Source: a bacterium
GTDB lineage: Bacteria; Desulfobacterota; S145-22
DNA: 9,138 nt
Direction: 5' to 3'
Assembly (NCBI GenBank): GCA_027073795.1
Contig: JALTEW010000161.1
Span: forward strand, 1 to 9,138
Below are positions 1 through 6,628 of the stretch, piece by piece (position 1 is the first letter of the stretch; each line of letters opens with the position of its first letter). A program made the translations under genes and the position numbers. The notes beneath the pieces were generated by a model. The model saw only the letters and a program-made list of their open reading frames with translations. It did not search any database and had not been told where the DNA came from.

Positions 1-242
1 ATCACCGAGAGTCCCACATCCGCGTTCAAAGATTTTATCTGCTCCAGCGTTTCCGGTTCCTTCAAGGCCGGTGCTTCCAAAACCCTCTCTCGGGGCAGCG
101 CCGCCGTTTTTATGATTTCATCGGTAAATTTTCGCTTTTCTTCAGGGTGGATGACCAACCCGATAATCTCCCGCCCTGTTTCCTTGAGCCACTTCAAGAC
201 CTGCCAGCCCAGATAGTTGTTCCCGAGAAAAAGAATCTTCAT
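1..242 (-). CDS. Formyltransferase-family protein (N-terminal part, cut by window edge)
   Basis: Only the first 80 codons are inside the window; the gene continues past the left edge. The translation starts MKILFLGNNYLGWQVLKWLK, the first beta strand and glycine turn of the methionyl-tRNA formyltransferase / sugar N-formyltransferase fold. It later reads LNADVGLSV, matching the strand that in this family comes before the 'ilp..li' segment. The catalytic Asn-His-Asp region lies beyond the edge and cannot be checked. The family moves a formyl group from N10-formyltetrahydrofolate to an amino group. The ATG lies 3 bp after the pseG stop, so the gene is the next member of the sugar operon. That context favours a nucleotide-sugar or nonulosonate amine as substrate over Met-tRNA. 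No strong Shine-Dalgarno is seen, which fits translational coupling. The family is fairly sure; the substrate is inferred. Confidence 0.72.
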   Translation of the reverse strand, partial: MKILFLGNNYLGWQVLKWLKETGREIIGLVIHPEEKRKFTDEIIKTAALPRERVLEAPALKEPETLEQIKSLNADVGLSV

Positions 243-245
243 GCC

Positions 246-1277
246 TCAGAAGTTCCCCGCGTCTTCAAAAGGGGTTGCACATTCCTCATGCAAGATCGCT
301 TCCGCCACGCGCGCCGGGCCCCGCCCGTCGATTCTTCGCCGACCTTCGCGGCGCATGTGCGCCCGGGTTTCTTGTGGGGTGATCGTTTCAAGACACCGTC
401 GCACCCTGTCGCCGAACCGGGAATCGTTTTCCCAGCCCGCGAACAGGAGAAAGCCCGCCTTCTCCCACGCGAGGAGGTTTTTCAACTGGTTTTGAGCCGT
501 GCACACCCCGATGGCGGGCGTGCCACACGCGGCCAGCTCGTACGTGGTCTGCCCCCCCGCCGAGAGGGCGATGTCACACTGCCGCATAACCTCAACGAGG
601 TTTCTCCGGTTGTGATAGAAATGGACGTCCGCCGGCACCTCCCCCACCGTCCGGCGAATCCCTTCCAGGCCGTCGAAACCGTCGGTGGTCAAGACGTGAA
701 GTGTCACCCCCGGCATCTCCCCGGCTATTTTGATCAGCCGCTGTGTCAAATGACACCAGTCCACCCCGCCCACGGTAATCAGGATGTCCCGAACCTCCTG
801 ACGAACCTCGCGTTGGGAAATCCCCATGTATTCCGGCCGGAGCATGAAATAGGCCGGGCCCAGAAGCAACCTCACCCCTGGCCTGGAGGGATAGGGCAAT
901 TCTTCGGCGTAGAGCGCCCCGTTGACCACCATCCCTGGGGGATAGGGCAAACGGTTTTCGTCATCAATGGAAACAAGCAGGTCAAACCGTGCGGCAAGCT
1001 CTTGGTATGCCGACAGGGGAAGGTGATAGGAATCCACCACCGCCACGTCACCTTTGAGCCCTGGCGCACCGTCCAAGGATTCCGCGCGTGCGCGCGTTTG
1101 AATCTTCTTCACGCCAAGGGAAGCAAGAAAAGAAAGTGCGGCAAGATCATCGTTGATGATGAATATGGGCGCTTCTCCCTTCTCTCTCAACGCGTGATAC
1201 AGGGAAAAACAGCGGGACAGATGCCCAAAACCGATGCCCTTCCCGCCTTCCGTGATGATAACAATCTTCTTATCCAT
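246..1277 (-). CDS. pseG: PseG: UDP-2,4-diacetamido-2,4,6-trideoxy-beta-L-altropyranose hydrolase
   Basis: This 343-residue cytosolic enzyme is predicted to remove UDP from the acylated 2,4-diamino-trideoxy sugar, giving the free hexose that PseI condenses with phosphoenolpyruvate to make pseudaminic acid. The N terminus has the PseG loop GKGIGFGHLSRC; His19 matches the catalytic histidine of characterised PseG. VVDSYHLP (81-88), SIDDENR (103-109) and the following NGALY are also family hallmarks. The C-terminal half is GT-B-like (MurG/GT28 style): ILITVGGVD at about 165-173 and SAGGQTTYELAACGTPAIG at 239-257, the nucleotide-binding region with Glu248. The ATG overlaps the end of pseC by 8 bp, with AAGGA just upstream. 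The formyltransferase gene follows after 3 bp. The exact sugar acylation cannot be read from the sequence. Confidence 0.9.
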   Translation of the reverse strand: MDKKIVIITEGGKGIGFGHLSRCFSLYHALREKGEAPIFIINDDLAALSFLASLGVKKIQTRARAESLDGAPGLKGDVAVVDSYHLPLSAYQELAARFDLLVSIDDENRLPYPPGMVVNGALYAEELPYPSRPGVRLLLGPAYFMLRPEYMGISQREVRQEVRDILITVGGVDWCHLTQRLIKIAGEMPGVTLHVLTTDGFDGLEGIRRTVGEVPADVHFYHNRRNLVEVMRQCDIALSAGGQTTYELAACGTPAIGVCTAQNQLKNLLAWEKAGFLLFAGWENDSRFGDRVRRCLETITPQETRAHMRREGRRRIDGRGPARVAEAILHEECATPFEDAGNF

Positions 1278-2502
1278 CGTCCTTCGCCTTTACGATCTCA
1301 TTCACCGCCTGGATCACTGTATCCACGTTCTCGTCCGACATCGCCGGGAAAAGGGGGATCGAAAGCGCCTTCTTGTAATAGGCCTCGGCGTTTGGAAAGT
1401 CTCCCGGCTTTGTCCCCAGCTCCTGCTGGTAGTAAGGTTGCAAATGCAGGGGAAGATAGTGAACCTGGGTCAAAACCCCCCGGGTGCGCAACCCTTCCAT
1501 GACTTGGCGCCGGCTTTTCCCCAGTTTCTCAAAATCGATAAGCAGGACAAACAGGTGATTAGCCGAAACCACACCAGCGGGGATCACCTGAAAATCGAGA
1601 AGGGGGTTTTCATCAAACGCCTCACGGTACCGGCTAACAATCTCTTCCCGCCTTTGGAGAAAGGAGGGAAGTCGCTGAAGCTGGGACCGCCCCAGTGCGG
1701 CCTGGAGGTCGGTCATGCGATAGTTGTATCCGAGCTCCGTCATTTCATAATACCATGGATTGGGAACCCCCCGATCGAACCCCAGCTCGGGATGCTGAAA
1801 CCTTTCCGGCTCCCGCACGGTGCCGTGGTTCCGAAACTGCTTCAGGCGCTGGACCAGCTCGGGATCGTTGGTTGTCACCGCGCCGCCCTCCGCCGTCGTG
1901 ATTGATTTGACGGGATGAAAACTGAAGGCGGTCATCACACTATGTGTGCAAGATCCCACCTTGACAGGATTCCCTGAGCCAGCGTCGTACGAGGCACCCA
2001 AGGCATGGCACCCATCCTCTATAACCAACCAGCCATCATTTTCCGCCAAAGTTCGAATGCGTTCCATGTTGCAGGGCAGTCCGGCAAAATGAACAGGAAT
2101 CACCACCTTTTTGCGTCCCGTCGCCTTTTTCGCAATGGTCTCGAAACGGTTCGGGTCCAGGTTGAAGGTCAGTGGGTCGATATCGCAAAACACTACCCGT
2201 GCCCCGACGAAACGAGCGGCGTTCGCCGTCGCGAGAAAGGTCAGCGGCGTGGTGACCACCACATCCTCCTCGTTCAATCCAAGGGCAAGGCAGATCAGGT
2301 GAAGAGCCGCTGTCCCCGATGAACAGGCCACCGCGTAATGGGCACCCGTGGTATCAACTAAGGCTTTTTCAAAGGCTTCGATTCGGGGGCCCTGTGTAAT
2401 CCACCCGGAACGAAGGACCTGTGCCACCGCCTCGACGTCTTCTTCCGTAATCCATTGCCGTCCGTAAGGTATCGGGTTCACGGCGCCTGCCGCTCCATCC
2501 AT
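1270..2502 (-). CDS. pseC: PseC: UDP-4-amino-4,6-dideoxy-N-acetyl-beta-L-altrosamine transaminase
   Basis: This is a PLP-dependent DegT/DnrJ/EryC1 aminotransferase of 410 residues, predicted to aminate C4 of the 4-keto-6-deoxy-HexNAc made by the upstream dehydratase, with glutamate as usual donor. IPYGRQWITEEDV followed by VLRSGWITQGP is the diagnostic PseC start. SSGTAALHL (61-69) binds the PLP phosphate, and EDGCHALGA (162-170) holds Asp163, which contacts the pyridine nitrogen. Lys199 in SFHPVKSITTAEGG is the Schiff-base lysine. The reading frame opens with an ATG at 2502 that overlaps the preceding SDR gene by 25 bp. A GTG at 2481-2479 forms a 4-bp GTGA overlap with that gene's stop and would give a protein beginning MNPIPYGRQ, closer to the usual PseC N terminus; it may be the real start. 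pseG follows with an 8-bp overlap. Confidence 0.92.
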   Translation of the reverse strand: MDGAAGAVNPIPYGRQWITEEDVEAVAQVLRSGWITQGPRIEAFEKALVDTTGAHYAVACSSGTAALHLICLALGLNEEDVVVTTPLTFLATANAARFVGARVVFCDIDPLTFNLDPNRFETIAKKATGRKKVVIPVHFAGLPCNMERIRTLAENDGWLVIEDGCHALGASYDAGSGNPVKVGSCTHSVMTAFSFHPVKSITTAEGGAVTTNDPELVQRLKQFRNHGTVREPERFQHPELGFDRGVPNPWYYEMTELGYNYRMTDLQAALGRSQLQRLPSFLQRREEIVSRYREAFDENPLLDFQVIPAGVVSANHLFVLLIDFEKLGKSRRQVMEGLRTRGVLTQVHYLPLHLQPYYQQELGTKPGDFPNAEAYYKKALSIPLFPAMSDENVDTVIQAVNEIVKAKDDG

Positions 2503-3428
2503 TGCTCCACGAGTTTAAGCCCTTCTTCCAGTTTCACCTTAGGCCGCCACCCCAAAAGGTCTCTGGCCTTTTTGTAATTGCACAAGAGTTTTTGGATCTC
2601 ACTTTGAGGGTGGATGTGGGGAACATGTTCGATGGGCACCTTCCCTTCGGCAATCATTTCCGCTAACTGATTGATGGTTACATCCCTTCCCGCCCCGGCA
2701 TTTAATATCTCGCCCACCGTTTTTTCTGACATACCGGCCTGTACCACAAACGCTGCACAATCCGTCACGTCCATCAAATCACGGGTCTGGGTTCCATCCC
2801 CATAGATCAAAAGTGGTTTACCCTCAAGTTTTCTTCGGGTGAAGACTGCCACAACGCCCCCCTCTCCATCCGCGCGCTGATACGGCCCATACGTGTTGAA
2901 GGGGCGGACAACCGTGACTGGTAAACCATAAGCGTACCAGTAGGAAAGCGCTATGGACTCGCCAGCAATCTTGTAGGCCCCATAGGGCGAAACCGGTTTG
3001 GTCGGGTGGGCTTCCGTAATTCCGGCCCAGTCGGAAGAACGCTTGTACACCATGCAGGTTGACATGAACACACATCGGGTACCGAGCGCCCGACACGCCT
3101 CGAGAACATTGAATGTCCCTTCTACATCGTTTTTAAAGACCTTTTCAGGGTGGTCAATACTGTCCTGAACCACGATGTTCGCCGCCAGATGGAAACATGT
3201 TCCAAAACCGTTTTTCCTGAAAAGCTGGTTGATGAGTGCCCTCTCTAATATAGACCCTTCAACAAAAGTAAAATTAGGGTTGCCTTTAAAGTCGGCGATA
3301 TTTTCAAGGGAACCCGTGCTCAAGTCATCCAACGCAACAACCCTATTACCTTCGTTGAGCAACTCTTTAACCACCCAGCGGCCGATAAACCCCGCCCCGC
3401 CGGTGACCAGTATTTTTTTTCCGCTCAT
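2478..3428 (-). CDS. NAD-dependent epimerase/dehydratase-family (extended SDR) sugar-nucleotide enzyme
   Basis: A 316-residue extended short-chain dehydrogenase acting on a sugar nucleotide. It has the GGAGFIG dinucleotide loop (10-16), LDDLSTG at the end of strand 2 (33-39; the acidic residue favours NAD over NADP), HLAA (80-83), the Ser123-Thr124 pair, and Tyr149-x3-Lys153 (YGAYK). A substrate-domain NTYGPYQR and GDGTQTRD complete the UDP-galactose-4-epimerase-like pattern. The Ser/Thr motif reads MSTCMVY, not STDEVYG, so the Asp-Glu pair that 4,6-dehydratases use is missing. That points to an epimerase, reductase or decarboxylase. The ATG overlaps the upstream dehydratase stop by 4 bp (ATGA), and pseC overlaps its end. 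It is not a standard step of pseudaminate synthesis; the substrate is unknown. Confidence 0.85.
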   Translation of the reverse strand: MSGKKILVTGGAGFIGRWVVKELLNEGNRVVALDDLSTGSLENIADFKGNPNFTFVEGSILERALINQLFRKNGFGTCFHLAANIVVQDSIDHPEKVFKNDVEGTFNVLEACRALGTRCVFMSTCMVYKRSSDWAGITEAHPTKPVSPYGAYKIAGESIALSYWYAYGLPVTVVRPFNTYGPYQRADGEGGVVAVFTRRKLEGKPLLIYGDGTQTRDLMDVTDCAAFVVQAGMSEKTVGEILNAGAGRDVTINQLAEMIAEGKVPIEHVPHIHPQSEIQKLLCNYKKARDLLGWRPKVKLEEGLKLVEQWMERQAP

Positions 3429-4540
3429 TCGGCCAATAACTCCTGTATGACAGCAATATCCGGAACTTTATGTAAAATCAAGAGAGATTTCAAGCCATTA
3501 TCTCCCTTGAGCAACCCTTCCTTCTCCAGCAAGTCCCTGATCTCCCCCCTCGACAAAAGGGGGAAATCGTTGGAGGTATAGGTGCGCTCCTGGGTCTTGC
3601 GACTGTGAGGATAGTGATTTGAAAACGACTGGTTCAGGATGACAGGAGGGGTAATATACATGAAATCATTTTCATAGGCGTTCTTTGCGTCCGCCTCCGT
3701 CAGGATTTCTTCATAAGGTTTTTCCCCGGGACGCAGACCTATCTGTTCTACAGGAATTTGTCCGGGCTCATAGCCAAACTTGGGGGCAAGATGTTCTATC
3801 ATGACATCGATGAGATCTCCCAAACGGAAGGCAGGCATTTTGAGGGTAAAGACCTCTCCGCCTCTCGCCATTTGTGTAGCAAGAAAAACCAGGCGTACGG
3901 CGTCCTGAGTGGTCATTATGAACCGGGTAATGTTTCGGTCCGTAACTGTAACAGGCCCACCTTTTTCTATCTGCCTGCGAAAAAGGGGAATCACCGATCC
4001 CCTGGAGCCCATAACATTACCAAAACGAATTGAGGTAAAAACCGTTTTTCGGTTTCCCTTGTAATAATTGGCGGAGGAGATAAGCCGCTCGGCAAGGAGT
4101 TTGGTCGCGCCCATGGTGTTCGTCGGGTTTGCTGCCTTATCCGTTCCAGTAAAGATAACCTTCTTTACGTCCTCCTTGAATACCGCCTCGATAAGATTCT
4201 GGGTGCCCATGACATTCGTTTTGACCGCCTCGAAAGGGTTATACTCACATGCTGGGACATGCTTCATGCCGGCACAGTGAAAAACAATATCGATATCCTC
4301 CATCGCATATTGTATCCGTTTGGCATCCCGAACATCCCCAATTAAAAACCGCAGCTTTGGGTGGTGGTTCAAGTCATGCGCCATTGCGAACTGCTTGCTC
4401 TCGTCCCGGCTGAATACCCGAACCACGGCGGGGTTATACGTTAGGAGTTGCTCTACAATGGCACGCCCCACCGTCCCGGTACCGCCGGTGACCAGTATTT
4501 TCCGTCCCCTGAACAAGCTGGGAAAACCGCTCTCAGTCAT
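3425..4540 (-). CDS. pseB: UDP-GlcNAc 4,6-dehydratase, PseB/CapE-like (polysaccharide biosynthesis SDR)
   Basis: 371 residues, predicted to take UDP-GlcNAc to a UDP-4-keto-6-deoxy-HexNAc, the first step before PseC. It shows the NADP loop VTGGTGTVGR (17-26), FSRDESKQ (43-50) typical of the PseB/FlaA1/CapD group, HCAGMKHVPACEYNPFEAV (88-106), and catalytic TDKAANP with Asp134-Lys135. RFGNVMGSRGSVIPLF and GLRPGEKPYEE are further hallmarks. The classical SDR Tyr before GATK is Met143 (MGATK). That occurs in CapE and long PglF-type dehydratases, while short FlaA1/PseB have Tyr, so C5 stereochemistry is not certain. I chose the ATG at 4540: AAAGGAAG lies 5 bp upstream and MTESGFPSLFRGRKILVTGG is a normal family start. 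The frame is open further upstream to 4693, but without domain content. It is the first gene of a tightly coupled operon. The C terminus (about 300-371) is somewhat longer than short PseB proteins. Confidence 0.86.
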   Translation of the reverse strand: MTESGFPSLFRGRKILVTGGTGTVGRAIVEQLLTYNPAVVRVFSRDESKQFAMAHDLNHHPKLRFLIGDVRDAKRIQYAMEDIDIVFHCAGMKHVPACEYNPFEAVKTNVMGTQNLIEAVFKEDVKKVIFTGTDKAANPTNTMGATKLLAERLISSANYYKGNRKTVFTSIRFGNVMGSRGSVIPLFRRQIEKGGPVTVTDRNITRFIMTTQDAVRLVFLATQMARGGEVFTLKMPAFRLGDLIDVMIEHLAPKFGYEPGQIPVEQIGLRPGEKPYEEILTEADAKNAYENDFMYITPPVILNQSFSNHYPHSRKTQERTYTSNDFPLLSRGEIRDLLEKEGLLKGDNGLKSLLILHKVPDIAVIQELLAE

Positions 4541-4586
4541 AGGCACTTCCTTTATTAAATTATGTCTCATCAGTAGGAAAGCAATA

Positions 4587-4595
4587 AATATACCA
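4587..4595 (-). promoter_or_regulatory. Possible extended -10 promoter for the pse-type operon
   Basis: In the 149-bp gap between the lipoprotein gene and the pseB-like gene, the minus strand reads TGGTATATT. This is a TGn extension plus a TATATT -10 hexamer, about 40-50 bp before the dehydratase ATG. No good -35 hexamer sits 16-18 bp upstream. It could give the sugar genes their own transcription in addition to read-through from the strong promoter upstream of the lipoprotein gene. Confidence 0.3.
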
Positions 4596-4689
4596 GAACA
4601 AAAGGAAACAAACTGTCCGGAAAACCACGCAAAACAAGGCGGGGAGCTTACTGGACGAGACGTTAAATCACAATTTCCCGGCTCTAAAG

Positions 4690-6054
4690 TCAATTTCTTG
4701 ACGTATTAAGGCGGACAAACATAACATTGGGCGATGGTTCGCTTCCGACCTTCTGGTCTCTACTTCTCGTGAGAAAAGGCTCGTAGGGCATGAGGCATAT
4801 ACGAACGGGGGCAGCAGATTTTATAGAAGCCATTACCAATTTTATCCTTTCCACATCGATAGGCTGGCGAGTTTTCCAGTCAATCGTTTGAATCTTGAAA
4901 ACCCAGCGCTCGGGGTCAGATATCAATGTCACGGCCGTTTTGACCATATTATTGAGATATTGGAGAACCACCGCTTCAGGTTTTCCAAGCTCCTTTTCCA
5001 TCTGTCTTTGATATGACATAACCATGTAACGGTCAGGATGGGCAAATTTTTCCAAGGTGGGGATATCTCTTGAATACCAGGCAAGCGCATTTTCCGGGGC
5101 GAGGAGAGCCTCATAATTGATATTAAGCGCCACCCTGATCGACGGCCTTACTTTCTTTGCCGCCTGGATCAGATAATTCAGAAAAAGGGCCAGCCTGTGA
5201 CTTTTCCACACACTCCATTTCCAGAAATCTCCCCGGTATCCCTTCAGACGCACTCTTTTGCCATCTCTTTCAAAAAGGTAAAGCTGGCGGGGATGGAGAA
5301 TCCTTTTTCCCGTGTCTCTTTCGAAGGCGCGCCTTGCGAGGGGGCTGACGTCCTCGTTGTAATGAAAAGTCAGGTCATCCTGCACCAGAATCCCGTCGAT
5401 GGGGTTTCGGGCCAGGTCGGAAAAAAGCCCGGACAGACCCGCTACCACCCCTGGGTCAAAGGGGCTGAGCCGCTTCGTTCGCACAATTTTCCCTGATGCA
5501 GGATCAAATCTACCCACGCGCGCCAGGGTATGCCCACGGATCAGGAAGGTCGCCTTGAGCGTATTCATCCATGCGTAAACTTTTATCCCCTGACTGTGCG
5601 CTATCCGGCATACAAGGGGCAATAAATCTGAAACCAAGGGAGCGTAGGAAGATTTGAAATATATCCCTATCTCTGCCTCACAGGGCAACACAGAAAAGAA
5701 GGCATCGCCATGGTTTTGAAAAACACGAAAATATATCGTGCCAATCCCATTCCCCCTCAGTGCTTTCATGAAACGCCCAAGGCCTTCAGGCGATTTTTGG
5801 TGAAGCCGGGTAATCTGAACACTATGCACACCCAAACGCTTATATTCCGCATCGGCAATTGACCCTGTCGAAATTTCCATCCTATTTTGGGAAGCAGGTG
5901 CCATTTTACCCTGCCGCGCAACGTTTTTAGCGTGTGGGGTGTTGCTAACTTCCTTTTTGGTGTGCCACGAAAAGGAAAAGAAGGAGGAACATCCAAGTAA
6001 AATTGGAAAAGTCAAGGTGAAAAAGAGATAAACGTTTTTTCTATTCTTTTTCAA
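4690..6054 (-). CDS. Lipoprotein with PgaB C-terminal-like glycoside hydrolase domain (GHL13 type)
   Basis: 454 residues. A basic start and hydrophobic stretch end in LLGC (19-22), a lipobox with Cys22 as the lipidated residue, so the mature protein should be a membrane-anchored periplasmic lipoprotein. After a Ser/Lys/Ala-rich linker to about residue 70, the rest resembles the C-terminal hydrolase domain of PgaB, the poly-beta-1,6-GlcNAc deacetylase/hydrolase. Shared landmarks are KVYAWMNTL (158-166), RLSPFDPGV (195-203) and DGILVQDDLTFHYNED (220-235), where Asp226-Asp227 match the HDD motif of PgaB. The N-terminal polysaccharide deacetylase (CE4) half of PgaB is absent. A glycosidase acting on an amino-sugar exopolysaccharide is inferred, not shown. 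The start is TTG at 6054: no in-frame ATG lies between the upstream stop and the lipobox, and AAGG lies 9 bp before it. It is driven by the consensus-like promoter at 6102-6130. Confidence 0.8.
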   Translation of the reverse strand: MKKNRKNVYLFFTLTFPILLGCSSFFSFSWHTKKEVSNTPHAKNVARQGKMAPASQNRMEISTGSIADAEYKRLGVHSVQITRLHQKSPEGLGRFMKALRGNGIGTIYFRVFQNHGDAFFSVLPCEAEIGIYFKSSYAPLVSDLLPLVCRIAHSQGIKVYAWMNTLKATFLIRGHTLARVGRFDPASGKIVRTKRLSPFDPGVVAGLSGLFSDLARNPIDGILVQDDLTFHYNEDVSPLARRAFERDTGKRILHPRQLYLFERDGKRVRLKGYRGDFWKWSVWKSHRLALFLNYLIQAAKKVRPSIRVALNINYEALLAPENALAWYSRDIPTLEKFAHPDRYMVMSYQRQMEKELGKPEAVVLQYLNNMVKTAVTLISDPERWVFKIQTIDWKTRQPIDVERIKLVMASIKSAAPVRICLMPYEPFLTRSRDQKVGSEPSPNVMFVRLNTSRN

Positions 6055-6101
6055 ATCCTTTTGCCTTGTTTCTTTTGCCCTTTTTAAACATCACTTTTTA
6101 A

Positions 6102-6130
6102 ATTATATTAGATATGAAACCTTCGGTCAA
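6102..6130 (-). promoter_or_regulatory. Strong sigma70-type promoter for the lipoprotein gene
   Basis: On the minus strand TTGACC (6130-6125, five of six consensus bases) is followed by a 17-bp spacer and TATAAT (6107-6102, perfect). Transcription would start near 6095, giving a leader of about 40 nt before the TTG codon at 6054. It is the best promoter match in the window and may also feed the sugar operon downstream. Confidence 0.78.
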
Positions 6131-6158
6131 TTGATTAAAAGCTTCAAGGTTGTATACT
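6131..6158 (+). promoter_or_regulatory. Candidate sigma70-type promoter for the gtrA-like gene
   Basis: TTGATT (6131-6136), a 16-bp spacer and TATACT (6153-6158, five of six). Its -35 box directly abuts the -35 box of the divergent lipoprotein promoter; together they form the palindrome TCAATTGA (6127-6134). The predicted start near 6165 lies after the first candidate ATG (6160) and just before the second (6169), so if real the message would be nearly leaderless. Confidence 0.45.
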
Positions 6159-6159
6159 A

Positions 6160-6594
6160 ATGCTATTAATGGAAAAACTTCTTTTACTAAAAAAAATATT
6201 CTATAAAAAGTCAAACAACCTGTTTTTACAATCCGTCCAGTATGCCTTTGGGGGAGGCGTCGCCTTTATCGTAGATTTTTCCTTTCTATATCTTTTTACC
6301 AATTTCTTCCACGTTTATTACCTCCTTTCAGCTGCCTTTGCCTATATGATTGGTTCAGCCATTCACTATATTTTTAGTGTTCTGGTTGTTTTTCCCTCTC
6401 GATCCTTCGAAAACCGGACGATTGAATTCACGATCTTCGCCCTTATCGGTATTATTGGGTTGGGAATGAACGAAGCGCTTATGTGGTTTTTTACCGGGCG
6501 GATCGGGTTCCACTATCTTTATTCCAAGCTTATCGCCACGGGTTTTATCTTTTTCTGGAACTTTTCTACAAGAAAGTTCGTCTTGTTCCGATAG
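6160..6594 (+). CDS. GtrA-family small membrane protein
   Basis: A 144-residue, strongly hydrophobic protein with about four membrane segments (roughly 27-48, 50-75, 88-111 and 118-136). The N-terminal YAFGGGVAFIVDF and the C-terminal FFWNFSTRKFVLFR are the two conserved ends of the GtrA/DPMS-associated family (PF04138). Members are linked to moving or presenting lipid-linked sugars (undecaprenyl-phosphate-glucose in phage serotype conversion) for cell-surface glycan modification, which suits a site beside a surface-sugar operon. Two in-frame ATGs, at 6160 and 6169, are possible. AAGG at 6146-6149 is 10 nt before the first, while the candidate promoter would favour the second. The gene is visibly AT-richer than the sugar genes to its left. 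No partner glycosyltransferase is adjacent. Confidence 0.85.
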   Translation: MLLMEKLLLLKKIFYKKSNNLFLQSVQYAFGGGVAFIVDFSFLYLFTNFFHVYYLLSAAFAYMIGSAIHYIFSVLVVFPSRSFENRTIEFTIFALIGIIGLGMNEALMWFFTGRIGFHYLYSKLIATGFIFFWNFSTRKFVLFR

Positions 6595-6628
6595 GTTTGG
6601 AAAGGTGCTGTCGTTTAAAATGCGGATT

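Noticed and set aside
147..1502. Long plus-strand open frame (451 codons) opposite pseG and pseC
   Set aside because: It is antisense to two well-recognised genes, its translation is rich in Pro/Arg/His with no family pattern, and it results from the GC-biased third positions of the real genes.
1234..1905. Plus-strand open frame of 223 codons opposite pseC
   Set aside because: It is antisense to conserved PseC motifs and the translation matches no recognisable protein pattern.
2478..3428. dTDP-glucose or LegB-type 4,6-dehydratase identity for the 316-residue SDR
   Set aside because: The Asp-Glu pair of the 4,6-dehydratase motif STDEVYG is replaced by Cys-Met.
4541..4693. N-terminal extension of the pseB-like protein up to an ATG at 4693
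   Set aside because: It would overlap the lipoprotein gene end and has no ribosome binding site or family similarity. The ATG at 4540 has AAAGGAAG 5 bp upstream and begins a normal family N terminus.
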